Shown: piece after piece, positions 23,720 to 35,786 of the stretch | Position numbering within the stretch: position 1 is the first letter of the stretch | Layout: each line of letters opens with the position of its first letter | DNA from: Silene conica | Taxonomy: Eukaryota; Streptophyta; Magnoliopsida; Caryophyllales; Caryophyllaceae | DNA: 64,000 nucleotides | NCBI GenBank assembly: GCA_029255685.2 | Contig: CM055318.2 | Location: 11,537,001-11,601,000 of the forward strand | Reading direction: 5' to 3' | The notes under the pieces: model-generated | The model's database searches: none | The model's input: the letters and a program-made list of their open reading frames with translations, nothing else | Told to the model about the DNA's origin: nothing | Position numbers and translations under genes: made by a program

Positions 23720-24600
23720 GGCTCTGTTCTTTTGGACTTATTTTTGCTTAACTTAACTTAATTTAACTTATTTTTTCTGAATTTTTCTGAACTTAACTTA
23801 TATTTGCTGAACTTAACTTATTTTTGCTGAACTTTTCTGAACTTATTTTTGCTGAAATTAACTTAACTTATTTTTTCTGAACTTAACTTATTTTTACTGA
23901 ATTTTTCTGAACTTAACTTAACTTATATTTGGTTAACTTTTATGAAGTCCATATTCTGAACTAACTTATATGAGTCTAACTTTTCCGAACTAAATAAATA
24001 TTAACTTTAATAATAATAATAATAATATTAGTTCCTTTATCTTTATATAAATATAATATGTTCATTATCTTACTTCAATACATAATTAAAAAGTAAATCA
24101 CATATCACAATTTTTTTTAATAATCTATTTTTATATTATAAGCATCAACTTCACTTCCCTCCTTTTCACTTCCCCGTCTTCATTTGCGCTTACACCGTCA
24201 AATCCATTGTCGCACTAAACATCTTTGGCTATGTTTAACGTAAATAATTTCTTATTTTTTGCTTCGATTTTAATAAAAGACGTACAAGAATTATTGTGTG
24301 TAATTGTTAACCCGACAATTCTTTTGTTAATAGTGACACTTTTGGATAATTTTAAAAAAAGGTCGCACATGAGACGTTTGTACGAGAGAATTTGTGCAAA
24401 TCTTATTTTTCAAAAATTGTCAATACTATAAACGGGTATGAGTATTTTCTTAACTTTTCTGAATTTATTTTTGCTTAACTTTTCTGAACTTATTTTTGCT
24501 GAACTTAACTTAACTTATTTTCGCCGAACTTAACTTATTTTTGCTGAACTTTTCTGAACTGTCATAGTAGTTTACATTTAACTTATTTTCACTTAAAAAA
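23720..24600. mobile_element. Harbinger-type MITE with 'acttaactta' arrays
   Basis: Left end taa|ggctctgttcttttgg has the same terminus as 16186 and 29886. Long 'cttaactt'/'tgaactt' arrays lie at 23745-23945 and 24445-24590, one per end. The right end is ragged and probably decayed in an A-rich stretch. The 68-codon frame inside is not supported. Confidence 0.5.
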
Positions 24601-25338
24601 AAAAAAAAAACTATAAATTGGCCCGAGGAAATAATATATATATGTCATATTCCTAGACTACAATATATCGATATCTCGGACATATTCCAAAAAATGCTAT
24701 TTTGTTATGAGGTCATTTTAGACAATTTTTTATTTGGTTCACGGTTTACTGTTCACCTATTTACTCAACGTTGTCCTCATGGACCGAACTTAATTATATA
24801 TAATAAAAAAAACTTTAAAATTGTTATATTATTTATTTTATCTTTTACTTTGTTTACACGTATTATAAAATGTGTAATTATGTAGTTAAATATCGTAATG
24901 AATCAATGACAATTATAGTTGGTGGAAAGAGTGTATTTACAAGTTTAATGAGTTTTCACCCTTGAATTATAAACTTGATCACTCTTCTCTATTTATACGA
25001 TGTGGAAAAGTTGCATGTAAATTTTTACGATCCACCTTTTAACCTTTATTTGGTCTTCGATCTAAAAATTTTGAGTCGGGTCAATCTGATCTGATCTGAT
25101 CCGATCCGATCTCTGAACACTCTAGAATCAATACATATATATACGTTATTGGACAGGAATCAAGTGAATTGTCCAATTCAAGGCCATCAAATACCAATCG
25201 AAGCATGCAAAAAAAGTGCAGTCACCAACTATAAAAACGTGGGCGGAGCACTAAAAACTTATTCTTTTTGGCCATAGTAAAATTTAGGCATCACGCTTTG
25301 ATTAATTTACACGTATGTACTTTGTAGTAAGTAAATCT
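24601..25338. other. Intergenic, no gene seen
   Basis: The 63-codon frame at 24694 is low-complexity. 'gatctgatctgatccgatcc' near 25087 is a short local repeat. Confidence 0.35.
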
Positions 25339-26444
25339 AGAAATGGTAAATAATCCCTTTAAATTTGCTATAATTTGAGAATAATTCTCTTAATTTTGTT
25401 TTGGAGTAAATTACCCTTTAACTTTAATATAAACTAGTTTTAATCCCGTGCAAATTGCACGGGATTGCAGGTGCACGGGATTGCAGGTTCAAGTATTGTT
25501 ATTTAGAAATAATGATTAGTCATATTTTCGATTTTCGATTTGTAATATAATTTTATATGACCGATATACTAAAAATATGGTAATATTAACATACAGTTTA
25601 TATTCAAAGTATATCAAAACGCAATCAATCTATATAAATTTAAAATATCATAACAGAATTACAATATATAATGATAAGTAATTGTTAATACAAAAATCTC
25701 AAAATTTTCTTCATTATATATGCATTTTTCATCGTCACAACTCGCTCAAAAATCAGAGTTGTCAACATGTCGAATTCTTTATAAATGGTTTGAAAGCCGA
25801 TAGTTTCAACTTAACTCATTCAAAATAATAAACTATGTTGGTTCTATTCTAGGGGATCAATATATTTTTTTACCTTATCCAGAGAAAAATGATATGACTG
25901 CCCCAAAACCCGTCATTACTTGTGTTTTTGTAAATGTTAAGTATCTATTATGGTACTTTTCTTTTACAATTTCAATATCCCATTTTTTTTATAGTGTCAT
26001 TATTAATTTAATATTTGGAACGTTTTTTTCAAATAATATTCATGTGAAGCTTTACACATAAACTTTTGAATAGTTACTTTTTACCGTAATTAAAATTTGC
26101 ATCCATGAAGTTTTATGCTAGAACTTTGTGGTATTTTTTTCATTGTCTTCTTTTGTAGTTTTAAATAAACTTTTTAGATTAGTTATTGTGTTTAATATTT
26201 TTGGCATGCTGATATTGATATGATTATCATGAAAAATAAATGTATGTTTGTTATTATATACAAAATTAAAAATGAATATAACTTTTCTTGATTTACTTGA
26301 TATAGTTTAAGTAACATTTTTGGTCATATTATTGTTCCAAAAATACTTTAAAGTAACTAGTTTTAGGATGTTATTTATTTGATTAACTTGATTTGTTAAA
26401 ATTGAAAATGAAAATAATACTAATTAACATACACAATATTATAC

Positions 26445-26850
26445 AAATTGACCGTTTTTCGTAGGAATTCATGTTTACGAATTTATATAAAAATTTTACT
26501 TAATTTTTCTGAAAACTACGATATCATGCATTTATTTAGAATATCGGGCGGTCCGAAAATTCCTCAAACACATTGCGAGACCCACCTGAGAGAATTAAAA
26601 AAATAATTATAAATTGTTGGCTAATCGTTTTAGACGGGACATATATATTCGATTATATAATATTTAATTTTATGTTATACAAATTGACCGTTTTTCGTAA
26701 GAATTCATGTTTACGAATTTATATAAAAATGTTACGTAATATTTCTGAAACTACGATATCGGGCATTTATTTAGAATATCGGGCGGTTATGACTCATGAA
26801 ATTCATTAAACACATTGGGGGATACACCTGGGAGAATTTTAAAAAAAAAT
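26445..26850. repeat. Direct repeat, period about 236 bp
   Basis: 'aaattgaccgtttttcgta' starts at 26445 and again at 26681. Similarity runs about 150 bp through 'gaattcatgtttacgaattt' and 'gaatatcgggcggt' in both. It lies between the two 3' termini of the Helitron. Confidence 0.7.
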
Positions 26851-26949
26851 CAAAACTTGCGTTGATGACTTGGCTCATCCAAGGCTTCTAAAATGTTTCT
26901 GTAACTAAGTTGTAACCCGTGAACTTCACGGTTCTGTTTTTAGTATTTT

Positions 26950-27147
26950 AAATTAATATTGTTAATAATATAAAGAGAAAGAAATCAATTATTTTAGAAC
27001 TTTAATAATATGAAATTAATATTGTTAATAATTAAAAGATAAAGAAATTAATTATTTTAGAATTTTAAAATATGAAATTAATATAAAGAAAAAGAAATTG
27101 ATTATTTTAGTACTTTAATAATATGAAATTAATATTGTTAATAATAT
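26950..27147. repeat. Tandem repeat, about three units of ~70 bp
   Basis: Units contain 'gaaattaatattgttaataa' and 'aattattttaga'. They lie just inside the inner Helitron terminus. Confidence 0.6.
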
Positions 27148-27462
27148 TAAATAAATATAAATACTTTTAGTTTAAAAATTACATAGCGTTATGTTAAAAA
27201 TCGTGTTAGATTAAAACTAAAATGCGCTCGCATAAATTAAGACGCGTACATTAATATATAAATCGAGTCTGATTAAATTAATCCGACATATATATTTATA
27301 AGTTAAAAGACAAAAAAATATGAAAAAACAATATTAATCATCTAAATATTCAATGTCGGCGCATCATTGCGCACCAAATAGAAACCATCATCATCATCAT
27401 CATTTGTTGTTTATCTGAGATTTTCACTTTCATCACATGAAATCAAATTCAATTACTATTCT

Positions 27463-27666
27463 ATGTTCATCTCGTCACTCACCTTCCTCGCCCCTTTCAA
27501 AACCCCTAAAGGTGTACAATGCGTACCACAATTTCTTGTAGAAACTTTTTATCTCCCAAAGGTGTACAACGCGTACCACAATTTCTGCAGTGAGGATCTC
27601 CGAGGTCAAGTGACGTATGGCAACGGGGGTGCAGTTCAAAGCCATAACACAATTCTGGTTGCTTAA
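27463..27666 (+). other. Gene-like fragment inside a Helitron
   Basis: A GC-richer island in AT-rich Helitron DNA with an open frame of 67 codons from ATG. The phrase 'aaaggtgtacaa' plus 'gcgtaccacaatttct' occurs twice (27509 and 27558). The C-terminal part (DLRGQVTYGNGGAVQSHN) looks protein-like but is not recognised. A captured host fragment is a reasonable guess; a chance frame is equally possible. Confidence 0.25.
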
Positions 27667-28174
27667 GATATTTGTTAATATTTGTTAATGGTGAATGATG
27701 AGAAATTTGTTTATCTTTATATATTTTCTAAACAAAGCACGATTTGTTTATCCTGATATATTTTCTAAATATATGATATTGGCTGTTTCTAAATATTTGT
27801 GTGACTTCCGGGCTATGCTAGGGCAAGGGCGTGTTTTCTTTTTTATGTAGATGTACTTGGGATCATATATTTCATGAATAATGAATAAAAAGATATAAAA
27901 AGATATAATAATGTATTTAAAATCTGATGATAATCATAAATTTTTCAGGTATTATTCTTTTAGTTTAGGAATTATTCTGATTATAAAATTCTGATTATTA
28001 TAAAATTCTGATTATAAAATCTGCAGGTTTGAAATATCTGCACGGCTTCAGTTTTGGAAATTTTGCACGGGAGTTATTATTCAATATGTTTAGGAAATCA
28101 TTTGTATAATTAGGAAATTAATTATTAATTATTAATTAATTGTATAATTGTATAAGTAAATTTAGTTATTGTTT

Positions 28175-28850
28175 CACATTAGGATTTAGTTTAGTAAATT
28201 AATTTCAAACCATAATCTATCCATATTTAAAATCATTCAGTTATTATTCTTTTCAGATTATATCAATTAATTGTGCATAATTCATGGATTCACGGAATCT
28301 TGAAATTTTGTTTAGGAAATTAATTGTGCATCATATCTTTCAGTTATTATTATGATTATGATTCTTTTCAATTTTGAAATTTTTTGTGTTGGATTCACGG
28401 AATCTTGCTCATATTTGACGGATTTTAAAAATTTTATTGGACAATCAGTTTAGTAATATATTAGTAGGCTTTAAATCGCGCCACCTAAGACGGAGCTTGT
28501 TTTCTGTGCTGACACATTAGGATTTAGTTTAGTAAATTAATTTCAAACCATAATCTATCCATATTTAAAATCATTCAGTTATTATTCTTTTCAGATTATG
28601 TTAATTAATTGTGCATAATTCATGGATTCACGAAATCTTGAAATTTTGTTTAGGAAATTAATTGTGCATCATATCTTTCAGTTATTATTATGATTATGAT
28701 TCTTTTCAATTTTCAAATTTTTTGTGTTGGATTCACGGAATCTTGCCCATATTTGACGGATTTTAAAAAATTTATTGGACAATCAGTTTAGTAATATATT
28801 AGTAGGCTTTAAATCGCGCCACCTAAGACGGAGCTTGTTTTCTGTGCTGC
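28175..28850. repeat. 338-bp tandem duplication in the Helitron
   Basis: Units 28175-28512 and 28513-28850 are nearly identical, both running from 'cacattaggatttagttt' (first unit) to 'gcttgttttctgtgctg'. They differ by only a few bases, so the duplication is recent relative to the element. Confidence 0.85.
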
Positions 28851-29557
28851 CACGTCAGCAGCTTAGCTTCTGCATTAGATAAATATATGATTATATAGAT
28901 AAGATTGGAATTAATCCCCTTTTATTTTTCCGGTCAAAATCCCACCGGATTTTTCAATTTCTCACCAATATCTCGTATCAATGTACATAATATGTATAAA
29001 TTCACTTTACATTATACTTTAATATTTTATTCATGTAGATATGTACCCATACCATCTTATGTTATTACATGTCAACAAGTCCTATGTACAACTATCTTAC
29101 TTTCAAAAAAAATCTAATCTCTCTGTTTTATATATAACCGGTTTTTAAAACCTAATTAGTAATTATATACAAAAATTGAAATACATATACAGTAGATTCA
29201 AAGAAATTAATAAAGACGGAGAATGTTACAAACATGATAGCAACAAAGGGGAGAATTAGGGAGATGGAGTTTCACAAAGAGACGGAAATTATGGTAGATG
29301 AAAGAGATAACTATATCAATTTTTGTATAAAAATAATATACATATATAACGTAAGTATATTTATTCTTATTCATGTAACATATATACAATTTGATGAGAA
29401 ATTAGTGGGAAATTGAAAAATCCGGTGAGATTTTGATCGGAAAAATAGAAGGTGCTTAATTTCACTTAGTAAAGGTAAGGGGTAATTTACTCCAAAACAA
29501 AGTTAAGAGGGTTAATCTCACATTATCGCAAACTTGAGGGGGTCATTTACTACTTCT

Positions 29558-29885
29558 TCGCTTAATAAATTGTTTACATCTAAATAAAATACTTCGTTAA
29601 TAAAAGAATAAAAGATAAATGTCATAAAAAAGAAAAAGTATTTATTCATCTCTTTCAATTTTGAAACAATGATATAAGTATAGGAAATAAAAATATTTTT
29701 TTACTACTATTTTGGAGAATAAACTAAACCAAATAGTATCTATACACAGTAAATAATATTAACAAAAAGTTTGATTCCCATTGTGATAAAATAGGGTCAT
29801 TTTGATAGGTGATTTATATATACTTTTGTAAATCCTGTATAAAAAGTCGGTGGTTATTAGCTAGCCTTAACTTTTGACTGAGTAA
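29558..29885. other. Spacer, no feature seen
   Basis: AT-rich sequence between two elements; no gene or repeat ends. Confidence 0.35.
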
Positions 29886-30123
29886 GGCCCTGTTCTTTCT
29901 TGCTTATTTTCAGCTCGTTTCAGTTCAGCTCAGCTCTATTCAGTTCAGTTCAGTTCAGTTCAGCTCAGTTCAGTTCAGCTCAGCTCTATTCAGTTCAGTT
30001 CAGTTCAGCTCAGCTAAATTCAGTTCAGCTCAGCTCAGCTCAGTTCAGTTCAGTTCAGTTCAGCTCAGCTTCATTTAATTCATTTTCACTTCAGTTCAAC
30101 TCGACATTATTAAGTAAATCTCA

Positions 30124-30124
<1 letters not shown>

Positions 30125-30175
<51 letters not shown>
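30125..30175. repeat. (ATT)n microsatellite
   Basis: About 17 perfect ATT units inside the Harbinger element, next to the 'cagctc' array. Confidence 0.9.
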
Positions 30176-30511
30176 GTTTTTGTTATTATTATTATATTTA
30201 TTTATTTATTATTATTAATTAATAATTCTTATTATGATTATTATTGTTATCATCTTGATGTGTTTCATCTTCGAGATCATTATGGACACCAATATTGCAC
30301 CTTTTTTTTCAATTTCTTTTCGAACTTTGTCCTTGAATTTCTTCCGTTCTTTATCATCCATGTTTGAATCCGTTCTTCCTTTAATACTTTGATGTTGTAT
30401 AACTGGAATACCAGGTTTATGCATCCAAATGAAATTATGAGTATAAAAGCGGATACGATAATTGACATTTGATATTTCGTTGTCATTTTGTGACATGTTT
30501 TTTAACACCTT

Positions 30512-30697
30512 TCACCTTCTCTTCAGCTGACCAAACGCCATTTCAACCGTCATTCTCAAAGATGAATGTCGATAATTAAAATTTTCAAATATTCCGCTAG
30601 GAGGTGCATGCTTATATTCAGGCACATGGTTTCTCACGTTTGGATGGCTAATAGGAGACAAATACACAAGTGTATTCGGGTATCCCGAATCCACCAA
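30512..30697 (-). pseudogene. Harbinger (DDE) transposase fragment
   Basis: A 61-codon piece containing DSGYPNTLVYLSPI, then APPSGIFENFNYRHSSLRMT and VEMAFGQLKRR. This is the C-terminal catalytic block of PIF/Harbinger (HARBI1-like) transposases. The first D of 'DSGYPN' corresponds to a catalytic Asp and the E of 'TVEMAFG' to the catalytic Glu in this family. Upstream and downstream parts are missing, so it cannot be functional. It identifies the superfamily of the enclosing element. Confidence 0.85.
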
Positions 30698-31290
30698 ATA
30701 ATATTTACCTATAATTCTATAAATGTTTATATATAAAAATAATTAATGTTTTGACAATAAAAAAAATGAAATACATGTCACATTTACCACATTTAGACGT
30801 AAAATGTTTAGATAATAAAAAAAATAATTAATATTAATTAGACGTAAAATATTCAAATGTTGCTTTTGTTAATATTAAAACACAAAAAAAGAAAAAAAGC
30901 AAAGTACATTAGAGTTTACTACAAAAAAATATACTTAAAAATTAATATTTTTTTAATATAATTGTTTTTTAAAAATCGCAAATTTGTATTAATCAAACAT
31001 TTTTTTTATATTATTATTATTATTAGTTTGTATACTTTAATTAAACTTAAGTTATTTCTATTAATTTCAGTTTCATTCAGCTTAGTTCAGTTCAGTTCGA
31101 TTAAATTCAATTCAGTTCAGTTCAGTTCAGTTCGATTCAGTTCAGCTCAGCTCAGTTCAGTTTAGTTCAGTTCAGCTCAGCTCGATTCAGTTCAGCTCAG
31201 CTCAGTTCAGTTCAGTTCAGTTCAGCTCAGCCCCATTCAGTTCAGCTCAGTTCAGTTCAGCTCTAAAAAGCCAGAAAGAACAGGGCCTAA

Positions 31291-33151
31291 GTCCGGACGC
31301 TCTTCGACTTAATTTTTTTTACAGTAAATATAATTGTAAAAGTCATACATAGAATAAATGTACTCCAATGAGGAACAAGGAAAAATGGTTAAATTTGAGT
31401 GAATTTCGGGTTCAAGCAGAATCAAGTACCAAACGTAACTTTATAAGGGTTACTTACAACTTGAAGAATGACATTCTAAACTTCGAGTTTATAGTATACA
31501 GGGGTTTACCAAATATACATTTAAAATAACACAAATTCTCATTTATGAACGCACGTATTATTCCGTCACAAGCTTGTGACCTCTCACAACGAGCAAGTGG
31601 GAGAGCAAGTAAGTGCAGGATTGTGAGATGTCACAAGCTTGCAACCGTCTCAAACATGATGGCCTGATAAAACAACTACCTTGAATTTCCGTCATCCAAA
31701 AAAAAAAAATATACTTGGTAAAAAGACGTAAATGATAAAGACATTCTAAATAAAGTCCTATAAAAATGTCTAGCACGCGCCAAAGCCATCTAATCCTTGA
31801 TGACCAATTACTACAAGTTAATTGCATTACAACAAAAGAGGCACTTGTGAATCGTGACTTGTCCAAAAAAGAGTCTACACATTTATTTTTCTAATTCTAA
31901 TGTATGCCCTAATTTTTAACGGGTATTTTCGTACACATATTAATAAACTAAATATTAAAAAAAAATTACAATCCTGTATAAGTTTAAATACAAAGTTATT
32001 TTATTATAATTAATAAAAAAAATGTATTTAATTTATTATATGAACCCTATCGACTCACGTAACAAAAAAACAAAAAATACAACACGTTTAGTAGGTATAA
32101 GATGTGAATTACTTAAACGCGAAAGGTAGTCTTAATCTTCCCGAAGACATGAATTATCATTATCAAACTTGATTAATGCAACACGGGCTGTGTCCCCAAC
32201 TCCTAAATGATAAAGGTTGACTTTCAAAAAAATGAATTGACATCATATTAATTCCACATTATTTCCACTAGATCGACTATTATCATTGGTGTTGGTGGTA
32301 TACTTTCTGGGGATATTCTTTTTTGGACCGTTATCAGCTTATGACGTCTCACATTCATTCTTTTTCTCACCCGTTATCCACTTACTTTCCTACTTACTTT
32401 TGGTAAGAGGTCACAAACTTTTGACGGAATAGTATCATCCCAAATGAGAATCTATGTACTTTCTAAGCTAATTTATAAGGAATTATTTAAATTTGAGTGT
32501 ATTGTTTATTAGCATTGAGCTTCAGATGCTGATCTCAAAACAATTTAGTGAAACTCAAACATAAAAATAATTTCAATTAGATTTTAGTTTTTACGTCAAA
32601 AAATAAAATATAATCCAAAATTATTTAAGAGTTAAGAAAATACATATAAACTTGATTAGATTTGATATCATGGGATATAATGTTCATATACAAGTGGACA
32701 AGTGGTTGTATCATTATTTCTTTTCCCTAATAATCTAATGTTGATTTATTCGAGAGGTAATACATTAAATTAAAGTTCACATGCATAAATAATCATAAAT
32801 TTGTATATTTCTAAAATAATCTCAAGTTAACATCCTATGATAATCACAAATTTAGTGTGTATCCAAATTTATGACATAAAATTGGATTTGGTTATATGCG
32901 AATTTTTTAACCTATGTCCATTAGAGATAGGATAAAAAATCAAAATAGAAAAGTATTAAATGATATTTTCATAGAAAATTTTAATATCTACTTATCACTT
33001 ATATTTTTTCACATAAAATGCATGTAATTTTTTTTGTTATTTCAATTTCCTAACCTATGTCTAGTGGATAAAAGAGTAGTTGCTCAACACCTCAAGCAAA
33101 TCTCAATAGCCGTTAGCTCTCTTTTAGTCTTTTGTGTTATTTACGATGCAA
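31291..33151. other. Intergenic with decayed MITEs
   Basis: No gene. Two decayed members of the 'tgtgacgg' MITE family are likely at about 31530-31665 ('ccgtcacaagcttgtgacct') and 32315-32450 ('aagaggtcacaaacttttga'). The 102-codon - strand frame at 31558-31866 overlaps the first and is not supported. Confidence 0.4.
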
Positions 33152-34043
33152 CTAGTTTTTAACTCGTGCAAAATTATATGGGATTGAATATCCAATAATT
33201 TAACAAATGAGTGAATTAAACAATATACTACTTCGTATATTATAACTTGTCATAATTAATCAAACGAGCCAAATTTACACGGTTAATCAATGAGTTCATT
33301 TAAGATCTTTATTTTAGTATTTTAGTTGTGTTTAATATCTATTCTTAACAGTCTCGATTTAATTTTTTTCAACTTATATTTTTATCCTCAACTTTACCTC
33401 ATAAAATTTATTGTTTAAAAAATTATTTTTACAAAAGTTATATTTTTAAATCACATGCAAAAAAGAGCAATAATTCTCATACTATTTTTATAAAAAAAAT
33501 GAGTATTATTTGATATTTTTATATTTATGTACTTTCTTATTTTCAATTTGGATCTAATCTGATGTTCATTTGTTTTTTACTCGATTAATACACTTCACTT
33601 ATACTATGATAAAATTTAATGCGAATGTAATATAATTTATTCACATTTTTTAATGGCATAAATTTTTAGTCAATTAATACATCACTCTAAGGTATATTTT
33701 TATTCATTAGAGTAAGATACAATTCAGATCAAGGACGTTTTAATCGTGCAAAAAAAATTAAATAAGTAAAATATTCAAGGATGTCGACAGAAAGTACCGA
33801 ATATAAATAAATATATAGTTATTTCTTTCAAATATTACGATTGAATTATTTTTTATAAATTATTCATAAATTCTTATTTATTATTACTATTTATGTACAA
33901 AACATAAATATGAATGATTTTTCATTAATTAATTTCATATTTTAACCTGTGGATCCCATATTTTCTATTTAAAAAAAACGGTTGTGGTGATGTGGTTTCA
34001 CAGAATTGCACGAAATTATATTCTTGTTTTAATATAGATAAGA
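33152..34043 (-). mobile_element. Non-autonomous Helitron, 892 bp
   Basis: In reverse complement it starts A|TCTTATCTATATTAAAAC at 34043 and ends CTAG|T at 33152. The terminal hairpin is decayed (actcgtgcaaaattatatgg), so the copy is older than those at 50490 and 59458. No coding content. Confidence 0.6.
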
Positions 34044-34198
34044 TATTTGTTCGTCCATATTCTTTCCTTATATATTTCATAGTTGTTAATTACTTTAATT
34101 AGATATCGTAAATAGCGCGATTATGTACTTGTATATATAGGATGATATAGCTATTAATCTACTTTGCAAAGCACGATTTATTACTCAATACAATTGTA

Positions 34199-35043
34199 GG
34201 TGGTTACTTGGTGGATTTGGAGGTGGAGGAATTGTAGGGTGTTTAACCGTCCTGAGGCTATCCCTGCAAATTGTTTTACTATCCTCATGGATCGCATTCG
34301 TGAGGTGTTGGAGGCGAAAGATACCAGGGACTTGATTACCCTTGGTACGACTTCTCGTCGCATGGAAATTAATATAAAATGGTGTGCACCACCGGTGGAC
34401 TGGGTTATGCTTAATATTGATGGAGCGTCGAAAGGAAACCCCGGTTTAGCAGGAGCAGGAGGAATTATCAGAGACAGTTCGGGAAAGGAAATTGTGGCTT
34501 TTGCTGAAAGGCTAGGAGTGGCCACTGTCACGAGAGCAGAGCTTATGGCGCTTAGACGGGGATTACTGATTGCAATAGAGAGAAAATTCGCTTATATTGT
34601 TATTCAGACGGATTCGAAGGTCGTGGAAGGGTTCATGAAGGATTTGGAAAAGGAATTATTTCCTACAGCGCACACCCACTTGATCCGGCTTTGTAGGTCT
34701 CTGTTTTACGACACGGAGTGGCAAGCAAATATAGTCCATGTGTACCGCGAAGCTAATTCTTGTGCGGATTGGCTAGCTAACTTGGGGGTGAATCAAGATG
34801 TGAACTTACGTATATTTGAACCGGAGCAGGTTCCTAATCCTCTCAGAAGACTCGTTGTTTCAGATGCCAGAGGGGTTGCTTGGCCCCGTCTTGTTCCCAT
34901 TGATGCCGAGCCGTAGCTGCTAGTCTTCGTTTTTTAGTTAGTTTGTGTGTGTTTTTCGGTTTTCGTTTTTCTGCTTTCGTCTGTTTGTTTTGTTCTCGTT
35001 TTATGGGCTCTGTCCCACGTCTTCTTCACCAAAAAAAAAAAAA
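34199..35043 (+). pseudogene. 5'-truncated LINE, RNase H end only
   Basis: An open frame of 238 codons (34200-34916) encodes a plant L1-type LINE RNase H domain: 'INIKWCAPPVDWVMLNIDGA', 'KGNPGLAGAGGIIRDS', 'AELMALRRGLLIA', 'IQTDSKVVEGF' and 'VHVYREANSCADWLANLG'. The catalytic D (NIDGA), E (RAELMAL), D (QTDSK) and a late D are present. A short 3' UTR and a run of about 14 A end at 35043. The reverse transcriptase and endonuclease parts are missing, as expected from 5' truncation at insertion. Imperfect flanks acaattgta and acaatttga may be the target duplication. Confidence 0.85.
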
Positions 35044-35484
35044 CAATTTGATGTTACATACATCTCGATTTCTAATATTCTTGAATATATACACTTCTGG
35101 TAAATTTAAATATAATATAGGCTTTGAATATTTTCTTTTTCTAATTTCGAGTTGCATTTTGATCATGATCTCATATTCAAACAAACATTTGCTTTTTCGC
35201 GATTTCAAAGTACCATTTGCACCATGCATGTTTTTCTCCATCTATATCTATATGTTTCTAGTACTTTGCTGAAAATATTATTTATTTTATAAAAACTTTT
35301 TGACAGCAAATCTAAACAGACAAATGCCATATATTAATTTTTGATATTTTATAACAATTCACTGTCAAATTATTGGAAACTTTGACCTTAAAAAAATGAT
35401 GTGTAGATTTTCTCTACATTAAATAGGTCATTACCTAAATAACTAAAATGAAGACTTTGTAATGATAAGCTGTACTCAATCTAA
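35044..35484. other. Spacer, no gene seen
   Basis: AT-rich; open frames here have no recognisable content. Confidence 0.35.
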
Positions 35485-35783
35485 GGGTTTGTTTGGTTAC
35501 CCATTAAAATGATGGGAAGTTGAACTTCCTAGGAAGTGTAAAATCATAATGTTGTTTGGTTGCCAATATCATGGGAAATAGAACTCTCCGCATGAACTTA
35601 CTTCCTCCATTATGTGGGAAATCACTCACCAAGTCCCCCCTTGGTCAATAGAACTTCCCACATGAATTAACTTCCCATATGCGTGCGAACCAAACACTTT
35701 TTGCGAATTCACATAATTTGGAAATTCATGTGATCTTGAAATTCCCGGGAACTTTAATCCCCTTATGTCAACCAAACAAGCCC
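35485..35783. mobile_element. Harbinger MITE (Tourist-like), 299 bp
   Basis: Ends gggtttgtttggttacccat and (reverse complement) gggcttgtttggttgacata are flanked by TAA on both sides (35482-35484, 35784-35786). Internal 'ggaagttgaacttcc' palindromes are present. No coding content. Confidence 0.8.
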
Positions 35784-35786
35784 TAA

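Larger units (their letters stand above)
25434..28904 (-). mobile_element. Helitron with two 3' termini
   Basis: In reverse complement it starts at 28904 with A|TCTTATCTATATAATC and ends at 25434 with hairpin atcccgtgcaatttgcacgg... and CTAG|T. A second 3'-like end (hairpin cccgtgaacttcacgg at 26914-26929, then a damaged CTAG near 26904) lies inside. This suggests read-through from an inner to an outer terminus, or two elements merged. There is no Rep/helicase frame. The interior carries a 338-bp tandem duplication (28175-28850) and a gene-like fragment (27463-27666). Its boundaries are confirmed by the interrupted TIR of the host element. Confidence 0.75.
25339..29557. mobile_element. Long-TIR element split by a Helitron
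   Basis: The left arm (25339-25433 plus 28905 to about 29010) and the right arm (about 29370-29557) are inverted repeats of about 200 bp. Both contain 'tttgttttggagtaaattac' and 'ccggatttttcaattt'. The Helitron at 25434-28904 lies inside the left arm, and removing it restores the arm exactly. Without it the element is about 750 bp. Long TIRs suggest a Mutator-like element, but no clear 9-bp target repeat was found. Confidence 0.75.
29886..31287. mobile_element. PIF/Harbinger element with transposase remnant
   Basis: Terminal inverted repeats ggccctgttctttcttgc and (reverse complement) ggccctgttctttctggc are flanked by TAA (29883-29885 and 31288-31290), the PIF/Harbinger 3-bp target. Dense 'cagttcagctcag' arrays fill about 150 bp inside each end. 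A transposase piece lies at 30512-30697, and the part at 30215-30508 may be a piece of the accessory frame. The element is internally deleted. Confidence 0.85.

Noticed and set aside
29900-30367. 155-codon open frame
   Set aside because: It is a translation of the 'cagttcagct' array and an (ATT)n microsatellite in the Harbinger element.
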